Shown: positions 51,914 through 60,543 of the stretch, in pieces
How positions within the stretch are numbered: position 1 is the stretch's first letter
Layout of the letters: each line of letters opens with the position of its first letter
Assembly: GCA_041401985.1 (NCBI GenBank)
Contig: JAWKTE010000004.1
Coordinates: 124,001-188,000 of the forward strand
DNA length: 64,000 bases
Direction of reading: 5' to 3'
From: JACKHA01 sp041401985
GTDB lineage: Bacteria > Planctomycetota > Phycisphaerae > Phycisphaerales > UBA1924
Position numbers and translations under genes: made by a program
The notes under the pieces: model-generated
Seen by the model: only the letters and a program-made list of their open reading frames with translations
Told to the model about the DNA's origin: nothing
Databases searched by the model: none

Positions 51914-52240
51914 TCACGCCGCCGAGTTGTTCACAGGTCTATCCACAGGCGACGAGCCCGCCTTCGGACGCTCGCCGCGGAGCAACGCCCGCTCGGCCGC
52001 CTTCACGTCGGGCACCGGCCGGGCCTCGCGGTACGACTCAAGGAAGTCGACGACAGATCGCTCGCCGCACCATCCGGCGAAGAGGCCCAGCCCGCGGCAG
52101 GCCAGCAGGGCCACGATCGCGGTCAGCAGCGTCGATGTGGTCGAGGCCCCCGCCCGCAGACCCGCGAGCAGCGCGACCAGGAACCCGCACAGGCCGAACA
52201 CGGACGCGATCACCCGCGTGGGTTCCCGGACGATCTTCAT
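51914..52240 (-). CDS. Small membrane protein of unknown function
   Basis: 108 aa. Two hydrophobic segments (VIASVFGLCGFLVALLAGLRAG and STLLTAIVALLACRGLGLFAGW) are followed by a charged tail (VVDFLESYREARPVPDVKAA). I do not recognise a family. The gene lies 190 bp upstream of the sigma-factor gene on the same strand. Codon use is ordinary for the window. Confidence 0.65.
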   Translation of the reverse strand: MKIVREPTRVIASVFGLCGFLVALLAGLRAGASTTSTLLTAIVALLACRGLGLFAGWCGERSVVDFLESYREARPVPDVKAAERALLRGERPKAGSSPVDRPVNNSAA

Positions 52241-52467
52241 CGGTGGGGTTCCTGGGCCTGAAGCGGGCGTGGTCCATGGGAGACATCGTCGAAATCAACG
52301 CGCGAGTTGACCAACGCCCCGGGTTCGGCGTCGCAAGTTGTGGGCCGCGACGCCTGCGCAGGTGGTATGGGTTGCCCAGGGTGCCTCGGGGCGCGGAATC
52401 GGCGCGTCCGATGCGGGGCGAGGGCGGGCCGATCCGCTGGTGGGGGCAGAACTTGCGCGGTGGTTCG

Positions 52468-53778
52468 TTATGGGGAGGCGGGGGCCGTGCGCCGCAGCCG
52501 GTCGAGCGCGGCGGGGTCGGCGTCGAGGTCGGCAAGGGGGAGCGTGGCGACGACGGCAGCGTGGGCGTCGAGGCGCAGGATGCCCGGGTCAAGCCGCGGC
52601 AGCGCGAGGCGGAGCGGCACGGCCCGGGCGTCGACCCAGGCCAGGCGGGTGTCGGGCACGCCGGCCTTGTCGAGGGCGGCCGAGAGGGCGGCCAGGTCAG
52701 ACGCCCAGTTGGCGTGGCGTCGCCCGGTCTCGTCGAACACGAGCAGGATCGCGGGTGCGTCGGGGTCAACGCGGGTCATGGTGGCGGCCAGCCGAACGGC
52801 GGTGTCGATCCAAGCAGCGTCGTCGCGGCGAGCCACAAGGGACACGAGCGTCGGCGACGCGACGAGGTCGCCGAGGGTCGTCGGTGGGCAGTCGGTGGCA
52901 ACGACGGGGAGCCAGGCCAGGTCGGAGCGTGCGACCAGGACGAGGCCGCGGGGGCGGAGGTCCTCGACGTCGCGGACGCGCCCGCGCCTTTCGATGTCCG
53001 GGAGCGAGCGGCCTTCGAGGCCCGGGCCTCTGGGGCACGCCGGCGCGGTCGGTTCGGCTTCAAGCGTGTCCGCCGCGTTCTGGTCGTCTCCTGGCTCAAC
53101 CGGCTCGATCGCGACGCTCAGGTCGTACCAGCCCGAGGCGGCGGGGATCGTCGCCTCGAAGCGCTGGAGACGGTGCGTGGCGGCGTCGAGCACCAGCGTC
53201 GCGCCGCCGGGGGCGAGCGAGCCGGAGAGCGTGATCGTCTCGGCGGTCGAGGCGAGCACGTCGAGGCGGAGCGGGGGCAGCAGCGGCGAGAGGTCCAGCG
53301 TGTCGCCGGCGGGCGGGGCGAGCGCGACCGCGAGTTGGGGCAGGGGCACCGCCGGGAGCAGGTCGAAGAGGGCCCGTTGCGACGGCTCGTCGAACAGGCG
53401 GTCGGTGTAGCGCTCGGCGTCGGCGGCGTGGGTCACGATCAGGCGGGTGCCGATCGCGGTGCAGCGGAGCGGGCCAAGGACGAGGTCGAGGTGGAGCGGA
53501 GCCTCGGCGGGCGCGCCGGGCGGCGGCGATCCGGCTCGCTCGGGCGTGCCGGGAGCGGTCGCTTTGAGATCGATGAGCAGGCCGCCTTCGGAGGCGTCGG
53601 CGACGCCGTGCTGGGCGGCGACTTCGATGGTGAATCGCTCGGCGATGCGACTAGTGCGGTAGGTCTCGCGCATGGCGGCGAGGGCCTGGGCGGCGCGGTC
53701 GTCGGCCATGGCGGTTGAGGCAAAGGCGGCGAGTGCGACGCCGGCAACCGGGATTGTGCATGCGTGCCAGCGACTCAT
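52468..53778 (-). CDS. Secreted protein, LolA-like N-terminal domain possible
   Basis: 436 aa from ATG 53778, which overlaps the folK stop by 4 nt. Signal peptide VAGVALAAFASTAMA. The first ~220 mature residues alternate in a way that suggests a half-barrel (RLIVTHAADAERYTDRLFDE, LVLDAATHRLQRFEATIP), similar to DUF2092/LolA-like periplasmic proteins. The second half (LVLVARSDLAWLPVVAT, AILLVFDETGRRHANWASDL) reads like an alpha/beta domain with redoxin-like spacing but no CxxC. Function unknown; co-translated with folK by position only. Confidence 0.7.
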   Translation of the reverse strand: MSRWHACTIPVAGVALAAFASTAMADDRAAQALAAMRETYRTSRIAERFTIEVAAQHGVADASEGGLLIDLKATAPGTPERAGSPPPGAPAEAPLHLDLVLGPLRCTAIGTRLIVTHAADAERYTDRLFDEPSQRALFDLLPAVPLPQLAVALAPPAGDTLDLSPLLPPLRLDVLASTAETITLSGSLAPGGATLVLDAATHRLQRFEATIPAASGWYDLSVAIEPVEPGDDQNAADTLEAEPTAPACPRGPGLEGRSLPDIERRGRVRDVEDLRPRGLVLVARSDLAWLPVVATDCPPTTLGDLVASPTLVSLVARRDDAAWIDTAVRLAATMTRVDPDAPAILLVFDETGRRHANWASDLAALSAALDKAGVPDTRLAWVDARAVPLRLALPRLDPGILRLDAHAAVVATLPLADLDADPAALDRLRRTAPASP

Positions 53779-54284
53779 CGGGCGACCTCCCGTGCCGCGA
53801 GCCGCTCCAGCAATGCGGCGACGGTCGCGCCCACGCCCGGAACGATCCACTCCGGCGCGATGGCCGCGAGGGGTTCGAGCACGAAGCGCCGATCGCGCAT
53901 CCTCGGGTGCGGGATGGTCAGGCCCGGCTCGTCGATCACCAGATCGTCGTAGAGCAGCAGGTCCAGGTCCAGCGTGCGCGCCCCCCACCGCTGCTCGGCC
54001 GCCCGGTCGCGCCCGCGGGAACGCTCGATCTCGAGCAGGCGGGCGAGCAGGCCGCGGGGCGAGAGCGTTGTCTCGAGGATGGCCGCGGCGTTCAGGTACG
54101 GGCCCTGCCCCGCCGGCCCGACCGGCTCGGTCTCGATCGGCTCGCTGGCGGCGATCACCCGCGTCCGCGGCGGATCCTCCAGAGCGCGGATCGCGGCGTC
54201 GAGGTGGCTCCGCCGGGTCGCTTCGGGCGTCTGGATGTTGGAGCCCAGCGCGATGGCGGCGCGATGGGGCGTCGGGGCGGGCAC
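53775..54284 (-). CDS. folK: 2-amino-4-hydroxy-6-hydroxymethyldihydropteridine diphosphokinase
   Basis: 169 aa from GTG 54284, four bases after the stop of the upstream gene; an earlier start would overlap that gene. The enzyme transfers pyrophosphate from ATP to the pterin in folate synthesis. Family signatures: AAIALGSNIQTPEATRRSHL at the start, SEPIETEPVGPAGQGPYLNA, and RWGARTLDLDLLLYDDLVID followed by IPHPRMRDRRFVLEPLAAIA. Length is normal. No other folate genes are next to it. Confidence 0.95.
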   Translation of the reverse strand: MPAPTPHRAAIALGSNIQTPEATRRSHLDAAIRALEDPPRTRVIAASEPIETEPVGPAGQGPYLNAAAILETTLSPRGLLARLLEIERSRGRDRAAEQRWGARTLDLDLLLYDDLVIDEPGLTIPHPRMRDRRFVLEPLAAIAPEWIVPGVGATVAALLERLAAREVAR

Positions 54285-54288
54285 GCGC

Positions 54289-54705
54289 TCAGTTCTCCGC
54301 CGCGTCGAAGACCTCGTCGAACTCGTAGACGCCAATGAAGTCCTGCAGGGTGTCGGCCTCGGTCCGGCGCATCAGCCCCGCGTCGATCATGGCGAAGACG
54401 ATGCGCCCGAAGTCGTCGGTGCGCCGGATCGACCATCGGTCGAGCACCATGCGGGCCAGCCGCCCGTACTTGCGGAGGGCGTACTCCTTCAGGCCCAGGC
54501 AGAGTTGCTGGCCCGTGACGTGGCGGCCGCTCCCGGCCGGGTCGGCCTCGGGCTGCTCGTCTTCGCCCGCCAGTTGCAGGTCCTGCTCGGCGTCCTCGGC
54601 CCCGTGGACCATGCGGGTCGTGTGCTCGAGCCCCTCGCGCACGAACGCGTACGCCGCGAGCGGGTAGGGGCCGGCCTTTTCCTGGATGGACTTCCAATCG
54701 ACCAC
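54289..54705 (-). CDS. Minf_1886 family protein
   Basis: 138 aa from GTG 54705 (CGGAG six bases upstream). The sequence matches the Minf_1886 family seen in Planctomycetota and Verrucomicrobia: YPLAAYAFVREGLEHTTRMV near the start, TGQQLCLGLKEYALRKYGRL in the middle, and VFAMIDAGLMRRTEADTLQD with FIGVYEFDEVFD at the end. It is soluble and mostly helical. The function is unknown to me. A negatively charged insert (EDAEQDLQLAGEDEQPEADP) sits between helices 1 and 2. Confidence 0.88.
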   Translation of the reverse strand: MVDWKSIQEKAGPYPLAAYAFVREGLEHTTRMVHGAEDAEQDLQLAGEDEQPEADPAGSGRHVTGQQLCLGLKEYALRKYGRLARMVLDRWSIRRTDDFGRIVFAMIDAGLMRRTEADTLQDFIGVYEFDEVFDAAEN

Positions 54706-54831
54706 GCGACACTCCGATGCGGCCCGGGGGGTCCGGCAGGGAGCCGACTGCCACCCGACGATGGGGCCACCCTCTCACTCATACGGAACCGGGGGCAGAT
54801 TCGTTTCCCTGACGCCCCGGATTCCTTACGC

Positions 54832-55596
54832 TCACCCGTCTGGCCTCTCGTAGGGCCGTTCGTTTGGCCTTTCGGTTCGATGCCGACGGGAGGAACGATT
54901 ATCCGTCGCTTGGATCGGGCGTGCCAGGCGATTCTGTTTGGATTTTAGGGGGCTTGGAGGGGCGGGCGAGCCCGACGGGCGACCGGGACTGACGTGCGGA
55001 TTGCCCCGGACGAACCAGCGGAGCGGGGCGCCGGCCCACGGCTCGCCGGCGGGGTCGACGCCGATGCGGGGCGAAACGGCGATGTCGGCGGCGGTGATCG
55101 GCTTGGCTTCGCACGACTCGCCGATGCATAAGCGGGCGTCGCTGGTCAGGTCGATCGCGTTCAGGTCGCGATCGATGCGGAGGGCCTGGCAGAGTTTGCC
55201 GGGGCCGTTGCAGAGGTCGCGGTCGCGCGAGATGGCCGGGCGGGCCTCGCGGATGGCGTCGAGGCCTTCGAGCGGCTCGATGGCGCGGATGAGCACGGCC
55301 GCGGGGTGGCCCTCGCGGAGGCACGCGACGTTGCACATGAAGTGCATGCCGTAGGTGAAGTAGACGTAGCAGGTGCCGGGGCGGGAGTACATGGCCTCGT
55401 TGCGGGGCGTGCGCCGGTTGTTGAACGCGTGGCTGGCGCGGTCCTCGGGGCCGAGGTAGGCCTCGGCCTCGACGATGCGGCCTGCGATGGCGCGCCCGTC
55501 GGGGAGGGTGCGCCGGAGGATCAGGCCGAGCAGGGCGGGCGCGACGGCGTCGGCGGGGCGGGCGAAGAAGGATCGGGGGATTGGGCGTGGGGACAT
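54832..55596 (-). CDS. DNA-3-methyladenine glycosylase (AAG/MPG family)
   Basis: 254 aa from ATG 55596; the longer frame runs into the inverted repeat. The family excises alkylated purines from DNA. Conserved features: PRSFFARPADAVAPALLGLI, the catalytic Glu region GRIVEAEAYLGPEDRASHAF, then RNEAMYSRPGTCYVYFTYGM, AVLIRAIEPLEGLDAIREAR, RDLCNGPGKLCQALRIDRDL and PRIGVDPAGEPWAGAPLRWF. The last ~50 residues (from GRPSGSPAPPS) are a Pro/Arg-rich tail not found in the family. A downstream repeated GTTCGTTTGGCC-like stretch encodes its end. Confidence 0.95.
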   Translation of the reverse strand: MSPRPIPRSFFARPADAVAPALLGLILRRTLPDGRAIAGRIVEAEAYLGPEDRASHAFNNRRTPRNEAMYSRPGTCYVYFTYGMHFMCNVACLREGHPAAVLIRAIEPLEGLDAIREARPAISRDRDLCNGPGKLCQALRIDRDLNAIDLTSDARLCIGESCEAKPITAADIAVSPRIGVDPAGEPWAGAPLRWFVRGNPHVSPGRPSGSPAPPSPLKSKQNRLARPIQATDNRSSRRHRTERPNERPYERPDG

Positions 55597-55605
55597 TCGA
55601 GGTCT

Positions 55606-55755
55606 ACCACGGAGACACGGAGGCACGGAGAGAGGCAGAAAGGCTTGGGGGGAAGACTGGTGAGAACACTCCGGCTGTTCGTCCGGGCTTGAGCCGATGC
55701 CCTGGGCTCGTTCCCGCGCCTCTTCGGCTCCCTCCGTGTCTCCGTGCCTCCGTGG
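55606..55755. repeat. Inverted-repeat element, CCACGGAGACACGGAG arm type
   Basis: Arms at 55606-55630 and 55732-55755 (ACCACGGAGACACGGAGGCA and near-complement). GGCAGAAAGGCTTGGGG follows the left arm. It lies between the glycosylase start and the ccsA stop. Confidence 0.88.
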
Positions 55756-55773
55756 TTCACTCACGACTCTGGC

Positions 55774-57545
55774 CTACGCGTACGCGTGCAGGCCCGGGAG
55801 CAGGAGGTTCACGCCGAAGTAGGTCCACAGCATCATGACAAAGCCGACGACCGAGAGCCAGGCGGTGACCAGGGCGCGGTTGCGGCCAGTCGTGAACCGG
55901 ACGTGGATGACGATGAGGTAGATGATCCAGGTGATGAGCGCCCAGGTCTCCTTCGGGTCGAAGGCCCACCAGCGGCCCCACGAGTGATCGGCCCACCACG
56001 CGCCGAGCAGGATGCCGACGCCCAGGCCCCAGAACGCGAGTTGCAGCACGATCATCTGGGCCTTGTCGAGGTCCTTGAGCAGGCGGTGGCGGATGCCGGC
56101 AGCTGTCGCCGCAACAGCCTTCCTCGTCCCGGTTCGGTTGGCGGCGCGACCGCCCCCCCGGCCAGGGCCGCCACCGACGAGGCCCCCCGCCCGAAGTAGT
56201 GCGCCCCCAGATAGAACAGGCTCGTGACCATCCCCAGCGTGATGAGGCCGTACGACGTGAGCACCGTCGTGACGTGGTACTTGAGCAGCACCGACGTGTT
56301 GAGGATCGCGGCCTCGCGCTCGATGAACTGGCCCGGGATGGCCGTCTGCGTCGCGGCGATGAGCACCAGGAAGCCCGTCGCGGCAGCCGCGGCCCCGTAC
56401 AGGTACTTGCGGAACAGCCCGGTCAGGGCCAGCCCGACGATCGCCGCGAACAGGCTCACGCCGGTCATGGACTCGAACTGGTTCTGGATCGCGAACCGCT
56501 CGGCCAGGACGCAGCGGGCGACGAAGCCGAACCCGTGCATGCCGATGGCCGCGATGAGCAGGGCGACGCCGACGCCGGCGACCGCGCGGCGACCGGTGCC
56601 GAAGGCCAGCACGAGGGCGATCAGCGACAGGAAGTAGAGCACCCAGCCCCACTCGAAGGCCCCGGCCCGGTTGTACGCCAGTTCCAGCGAGCGGCGCGAG
56701 TCGGGGTAGAGACCAGCGTTGATCGTGGGCAGGGCGGCGGCGAGGCGGGTGATGGCGTCGTTGGCGGCCGTGGCGTCCGAGGCACGCCAGGCGCGACCGA
56801 GGTCGGCGGCGGCGGCGCTGGCGTCCCGCCAGGCCTTGGCGCCGGCGGCGTCCATGCCCGGCGGCAGCGGCTCCGAGAGGTGGTGCCACGAGTCATCGCG
56901 CGACTCGGGCGCGACGAGCAGCATGTTGGCCGCGGATTCCTGCCACAGGGCCATGGCGCGGTCGAGCTCGTCGAGCCCGCGGCGTGAGGGGGCCTGCGTG
57001 CCGAAGCGATCGACCATCTCGAGGTAGTGCTCGGCGGCCATGCGCGGCGTGATCCGCGTCATCATGAGGTACCGCTGCTGGGCCGCCTCGTCGCCCGGGA
57101 GCGCGGAATCGAGGAACGCGCGGCGGAGCGGCAGGTACTCGACGTGCAGGAGGGGGCGATCGACGTAGAACGTCGGGTCGATGACCAGGTCGAGCAGGGT
57201 GAAGAGGGGCTCGAAGGAGACCTTGGTGGTCTCGCCGCCGGGCGCATCGATCACGTCCTGGTACGTCGTGCGTCCGGTGATCTGGCGGACGGTCTCCCGC
57301 GCGAGGGTGTCGAGGATCTTGACCCGCCCGTTGTGGAAGACGGCGAGGCTGCGGAGCGGCGCCAGGTCGAGGGCGGCGGCGAAGTCGCCCTTGTCCGCGA
57401 GGCTCAGCGGGGCGACGGTCGGATCGAAGACCGGGTCGCCGAAGGGGTTGGGCAGGGCCGCGGCCTGCTCGGTGACGAGGGCGGATTCCGGGTGGGCGTT
57501 GCCGGCGGGGGCGGTCTGGGCGAGGGCCGGGAACGACAGGAGCAT
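55774..57545 (-). pseudogene. ccsA: CcsA/ResC-type cytochrome c maturation protein, one frameshift
   Basis: The likely start is ATG 57545 (MLLSFPALAQ). A long periplasmic-type region of ~270 residues (LVTEQAAALPNPFGDPVFDP, FEPLFTLLDLVIDPTFYVDR) precedes membrane helices (WGWVLYFLSLIALVLAFG, MTGVSLFAAIVGLALTGLF, VTTVLTSYGLITLGMVTSLF). Near 56120-56135 the frame shifts: one frame ends ...EPGRGRLLRR, the other continues KAVAATAAGIRHRLLKDLDK with the WWD heme-handling motif WGRWWAFDPKETWALITW and ends LLLPGLHAYA. With one indel corrected the protein is ~590 aa. It would attach heme with Ccs1, encoded just upstream on the same strand. Confidence 0.87.
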
Positions 57546-57546
57546 C

Positions 57547-57709
57547 ACCACGGAGACACGGAGACACGGAGGGAGGCAAGGAAGGGCTCGCGCAAAGAAC
57601 CGAGTGAACGCGATGCGAAGGGTGTGTGCTGCGCGCGAGAGGCTGGTCGGCTGTACTGAGGACTCAACTGCCATCACGTCCCACCTCCGTGTCTCCGTGC
57701 CTCCGTGGT
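57547..57709. repeat. Inverted-repeat element between ccs1 and ccsA
   Basis: Arms at 57547-57571 and 57685-57709, same type as the element at 55606. The right arm codes for the last residues of Ccs1 (STTEARRHGG), and the left arm begins directly upstream of the likely ccsA start. Confidence 0.88.
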
Positions 57710-60388
57710 TGATCCGCGCGCGGCCGCCGCCAGCGAGTCCCGGCGGCGGCGCACCAGCCACGGCTTGACGTAGAACGCCCAGGGGATGCCCAAGGCCATC
57801 AGGATGCCGCCGAGGGCGATCACGTGGATGCCGGGGTAGTTGCCGACCTGCAGGATCGTAAAGCGGGCTCGGGGGCGGGGCAGGAGGCCCTGGTCGGCGA
57901 GCGTCTGCGACTCGCGCCAGCCCTCGGCGTCCCAGCCGGCCTGGCTGAACTTGTACTGGTCCGGGTCCAGCCCCGCGGCGAGGCGGCCGACCAGCCCTGC
58001 CACCAGCCCGTGGTCCGCGTGCGTGTTGAACGGGGCCGTCAGCGGGGCGTTGAGTTTGGTGACGTGCTCGAACGCGTCGAACGCGGCCCGCCCGCGCTCG
58101 TCCACGATCGGCTCGACCCGCACGATCGACTGGTAATCGCGCGGGGCGCCGCGGTGGTCGTACGCCAGCATCTGGAAGTCGACGAGCCGCACCTGGAAGC
58201 CCGGCAGGCGGTGCTGGCGACGCCCGAAGACCAGACGCAGCTGGCGCCCGTCGGGCAGGCGAACTGTCCGCGCCATGTCGGTGCCGATCTCGAGATACTG
58301 CACGAACGGCAGCCACACGACGGTGCGCCAGTCGGACCGGTTCGCGAGCGAGACTTCGACCGCGAGCATGGCCCGCTGGTGCGTGCCGACCATCTCGCGG
58401 TTCTGCTGCATCGGCGGCACGGGCACCGGGCGCTCGAACGGCTCGGCGTGGGCCCAACGATCGGTGACCGCCAGAGTGACGGCCTGGACGATCTCGAAGG
58501 GTTCGCGGAGGTTGGGGGCGTCGAAGGCGCGAAGGGCGCCGCCGCGCTGGCGGATGACGATGCGTCCGCCGGGGGCTGGTGTTGGGGCGGCGCCCGGCGG
58601 GGCATCGGCGGGTGCGGCTTCGACGATCGTCACCTGGAGTTTGCTCGCGTCGATCAGGCGGATGTCGATGGAGGGGTCGGCGTCGCGGCGGCCGGACATT
58701 GGCGGCGACATCGGGGCGTTCGCGGCCGGGCCGCTGGTTGATTCCGCCTGGTTCTGCTCGACGAGGTCCTGGTTGATCTCGGGGAAGCGGGCGTAGACCC
58801 AGCGGGTGTAGGGCGTGGTGTCGCCGCCGGAGTCGGCCAGGCTCGCGGGCGGCACGACGCGGACCTGCGCGACCGCCGATGTTGAGCCGCGGTAGCCCTC
58901 GGTCACGATCGGGAAGGGCGGCTCCGGCGAGACGTCGGTGATCTCGAGGCGGAAGCCATCGATCTCGTAGACCTGGCCGGGGGCGATCGTCCAGACCTGC
59001 GGGTCTGCGGTGGCGGCGTTGCCCTGGCCCTCAATCTGTCCCTCGTCTCGGCCCGGCACGCGGACCCACAGGGCGTAGGGGCCGGGCTGGGGCAGCGGGG
59101 CTTCGAGGGTCGGATCGTTCGCGGGAATCCCGCTCTCGCCGACTTCGGCGATCCGGTACTCGATCGCAAACGCCGGCGTCTCCGCGATCCGGTGGGCCGG
59201 CAGCCGCGGCATGAAGAAGAACGGGACGCGCGTGGACTGCTCGGGCGCTTCGGGCAGCACGGCCGCGAGGTCGACCAGGCGGAGCGGGTTGAGCGTGCCC
59301 GACATCAGCGCACCGGATGCCAGCGGATCGGCCCGGACCCAGTCGGTCTCGCGCTCGGCGTAGGACGCGTAGCCGACGACGCGGAAGTTGATGTCGGGAT
59401 CGACCAGCGGCGTGCGCCCGGCCTGCTGACTCCGCGACGACTCAACTCGGAGCGACAGATCGCCGCCATCCGGGGCCGCGGGCTCGAGCGTGCGTGCGAG
59501 GGCGGCCCAGACGCTCTGTCCGGGCGTCGCCTCCACGTTGTAGTCGTTGTAGCGAGGCACGCCGGCGAGGCGGCGCTGCTCCGGGTCGCGCATCTCCCGG
59601 AAACTCAGTTGCTGAACGACAAGCACGGTTTCGACGTTGTCGTAGAAGAACCCGACGGGCGGGCCGGGCGTCGGGTCGCCGCGTTCGGTCGTGGGGCCCG
59701 CCTGGAGGAGCGTGTTGCCCTCGCGCTTCTGGCTGGCGTAGTAGACGCTGCCCAGGGCGATCAGCACGATGCCGGTGTGGACCGTGAGGACGCCGAGGTT
59801 GACGAACTCGAACGCGATCCGCCGGATGGTCGCAACGACCATGTTGAGCACGAACACGAGCAGCAGGACCCGCATCGGCAGGGCGGAGTAGAACTCGAGT
59901 TCGGTCATCTCGATGCCGGGCAAGCGCCGGAGCGTGGTGGACTGGTAGCGTTCGGCAAAGTCGGCAAAGAGGCGGAAGCCGGTGGCCTCGCCATCCCCGG
60001 TCGGGGCGTGGTACTCGAGCATGGGCCAGGCGAATCGGAGCCACGCCCACGCGGCGACGCCGGCGGCGAGCGAGCCGATGCCGAGCAGCATGAGGAACCG
60101 GGGGGTGCGTGTCAGCGGACGGGTGAGTGCCAGCGTCGGGGCGAGGGCCGCGATGGTGATGCCGCCCACGCCGGCGACGAACAGCCCGGCGTACACCAGC
60201 CACGTCGGCAGCAGCGCGAGCATGCCGATCGGCACGCTGGCCAAGATGCCGTAGACCACGACGCCCGAGAGCAGGATGACGGCGAGCCAGATGGAAGACA
60301 GCGCGCGGAGCAGGGCCTTGGCCGGACAGGCCCACGCCGGGAAGAACGCATCGTCCCAGGCTTTCACGCGTTGCCACTTGAGGCTCAT
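57674..60388 (-). CDS. ccs1: Ccs1/ResB-family cytochrome c biogenesis protein
   Basis: 904 aa, larger than most ResB proteins. N-terminal membrane helices: IWLAVILLSGVVVYGILASV, LLPTWLVYAGLFVAGVGG, FLMLLGIGSLAAGVAAWAWL and, later, VNLGVLTVHTGIVLIALGSV with a likely heme-side His. A very large periplasmic region (~560 residues) holds beta-rich segments (WTIAPGQVYEIDGFRLEITD, VWLPFVQYLEIGTDMARTV, FGRRQHRLPGFQVRLVDFQM). A last helix (GIHVIALGGILMALGIPWAF) precedes the end. ResB delivers and holds reduced apocytochrome and heme together with CcsA. Its product would be needed for the seven-heme cytochrome at 19.4 kb. The last ~10 codons come from an inverted repeat. Confidence 0.93.
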   Translation of the reverse strand: MSLKWQRVKAWDDAFFPAWACPAKALLRALSSIWLAVILLSGVVVYGILASVPIGMLALLPTWLVYAGLFVAGVGGITIAALAPTLALTRPLTRTPRFLMLLGIGSLAAGVAAWAWLRFAWPMLEYHAPTGDGEATGFRLFADFAERYQSTTLRRLPGIEMTELEFYSALPMRVLLLVFVLNMVVATIRRIAFEFVNLGVLTVHTGIVLIALGSVYYASQKREGNTLLQAGPTTERGDPTPGPPVGFFYDNVETVLVVQQLSFREMRDPEQRRLAGVPRYNDYNVEATPGQSVWAALARTLEPAAPDGGDLSLRVESSRSQQAGRTPLVDPDINFRVVGYASYAERETDWVRADPLASGALMSGTLNPLRLVDLAAVLPEAPEQSTRVPFFFMPRLPAHRIAETPAFAIEYRIAEVGESGIPANDPTLEAPLPQPGPYALWVRVPGRDEGQIEGQGNAATADPQVWTIAPGQVYEIDGFRLEITDVSPEPPFPIVTEGYRGSTSAVAQVRVVPPASLADSGGDTTPYTRWVYARFPEINQDLVEQNQAESTSGPAANAPMSPPMSGRRDADPSIDIRLIDASKLQVTIVEAAPADAPPGAAPTPAPGGRIVIRQRGGALRAFDAPNLREPFEIVQAVTLAVTDRWAHAEPFERPVPVPPMQQNREMVGTHQRAMLAVEVSLANRSDWRTVVWLPFVQYLEIGTDMARTVRLPDGRQLRLVFGRRQHRLPGFQVRLVDFQMLAYDHRGAPRDYQSIVRVEPIVDERGRAAFDAFEHVTKLNAPLTAPFNTHADHGLVAGLVGRLAAGLDPDQYKFSQAGWDAEGWRESQTLADQGLLPRPRARFTILQVGNYPGIHVIALGGILMALGIPWAFYVKPWLVRRRRDSLAAAARGSTTEARRHGGGT

Positions 60389-60410
60389 GCGGGATCGGTT
60401 CGCTTTGGCA

Positions 60411-60520
60411 GAGCCCGACGCGCGAGCGTCGGGGTGGTTCGGGCGGAGCCCGACGCGCGAGCGTCGGGTTGGGTCGGAGGCGTCTGGCGGGGCGGACCGC
60501 GACGCTCGCGCGTCGGGCTC
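60411..60520. repeat. Inverted-repeat element, GAGCCCGACGCGCGAGCGTC arm type
   Basis: Two direct copies (60411-60433 and 60446-60468) and one inverted copy (60498-60520) of GAGCCCGACGCGCGAGCGTC. The 2+1 arrangement is the same as in the element inside the carboxylase gene. It lies between ccs1 and the amidohydrolase gene. Confidence 0.88.
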
Positions 60521-60543
60521 TGATTGGGTGGGGACCCTCCGGA

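Noticed and set aside
57546..57675. A ccsA start at 57674 (MAVESS...)
   Set aside because: The added residues include PPCLRVSVV, which is the translated arm of the repeat; the start at 57545 avoids it, though the true start is not certain.
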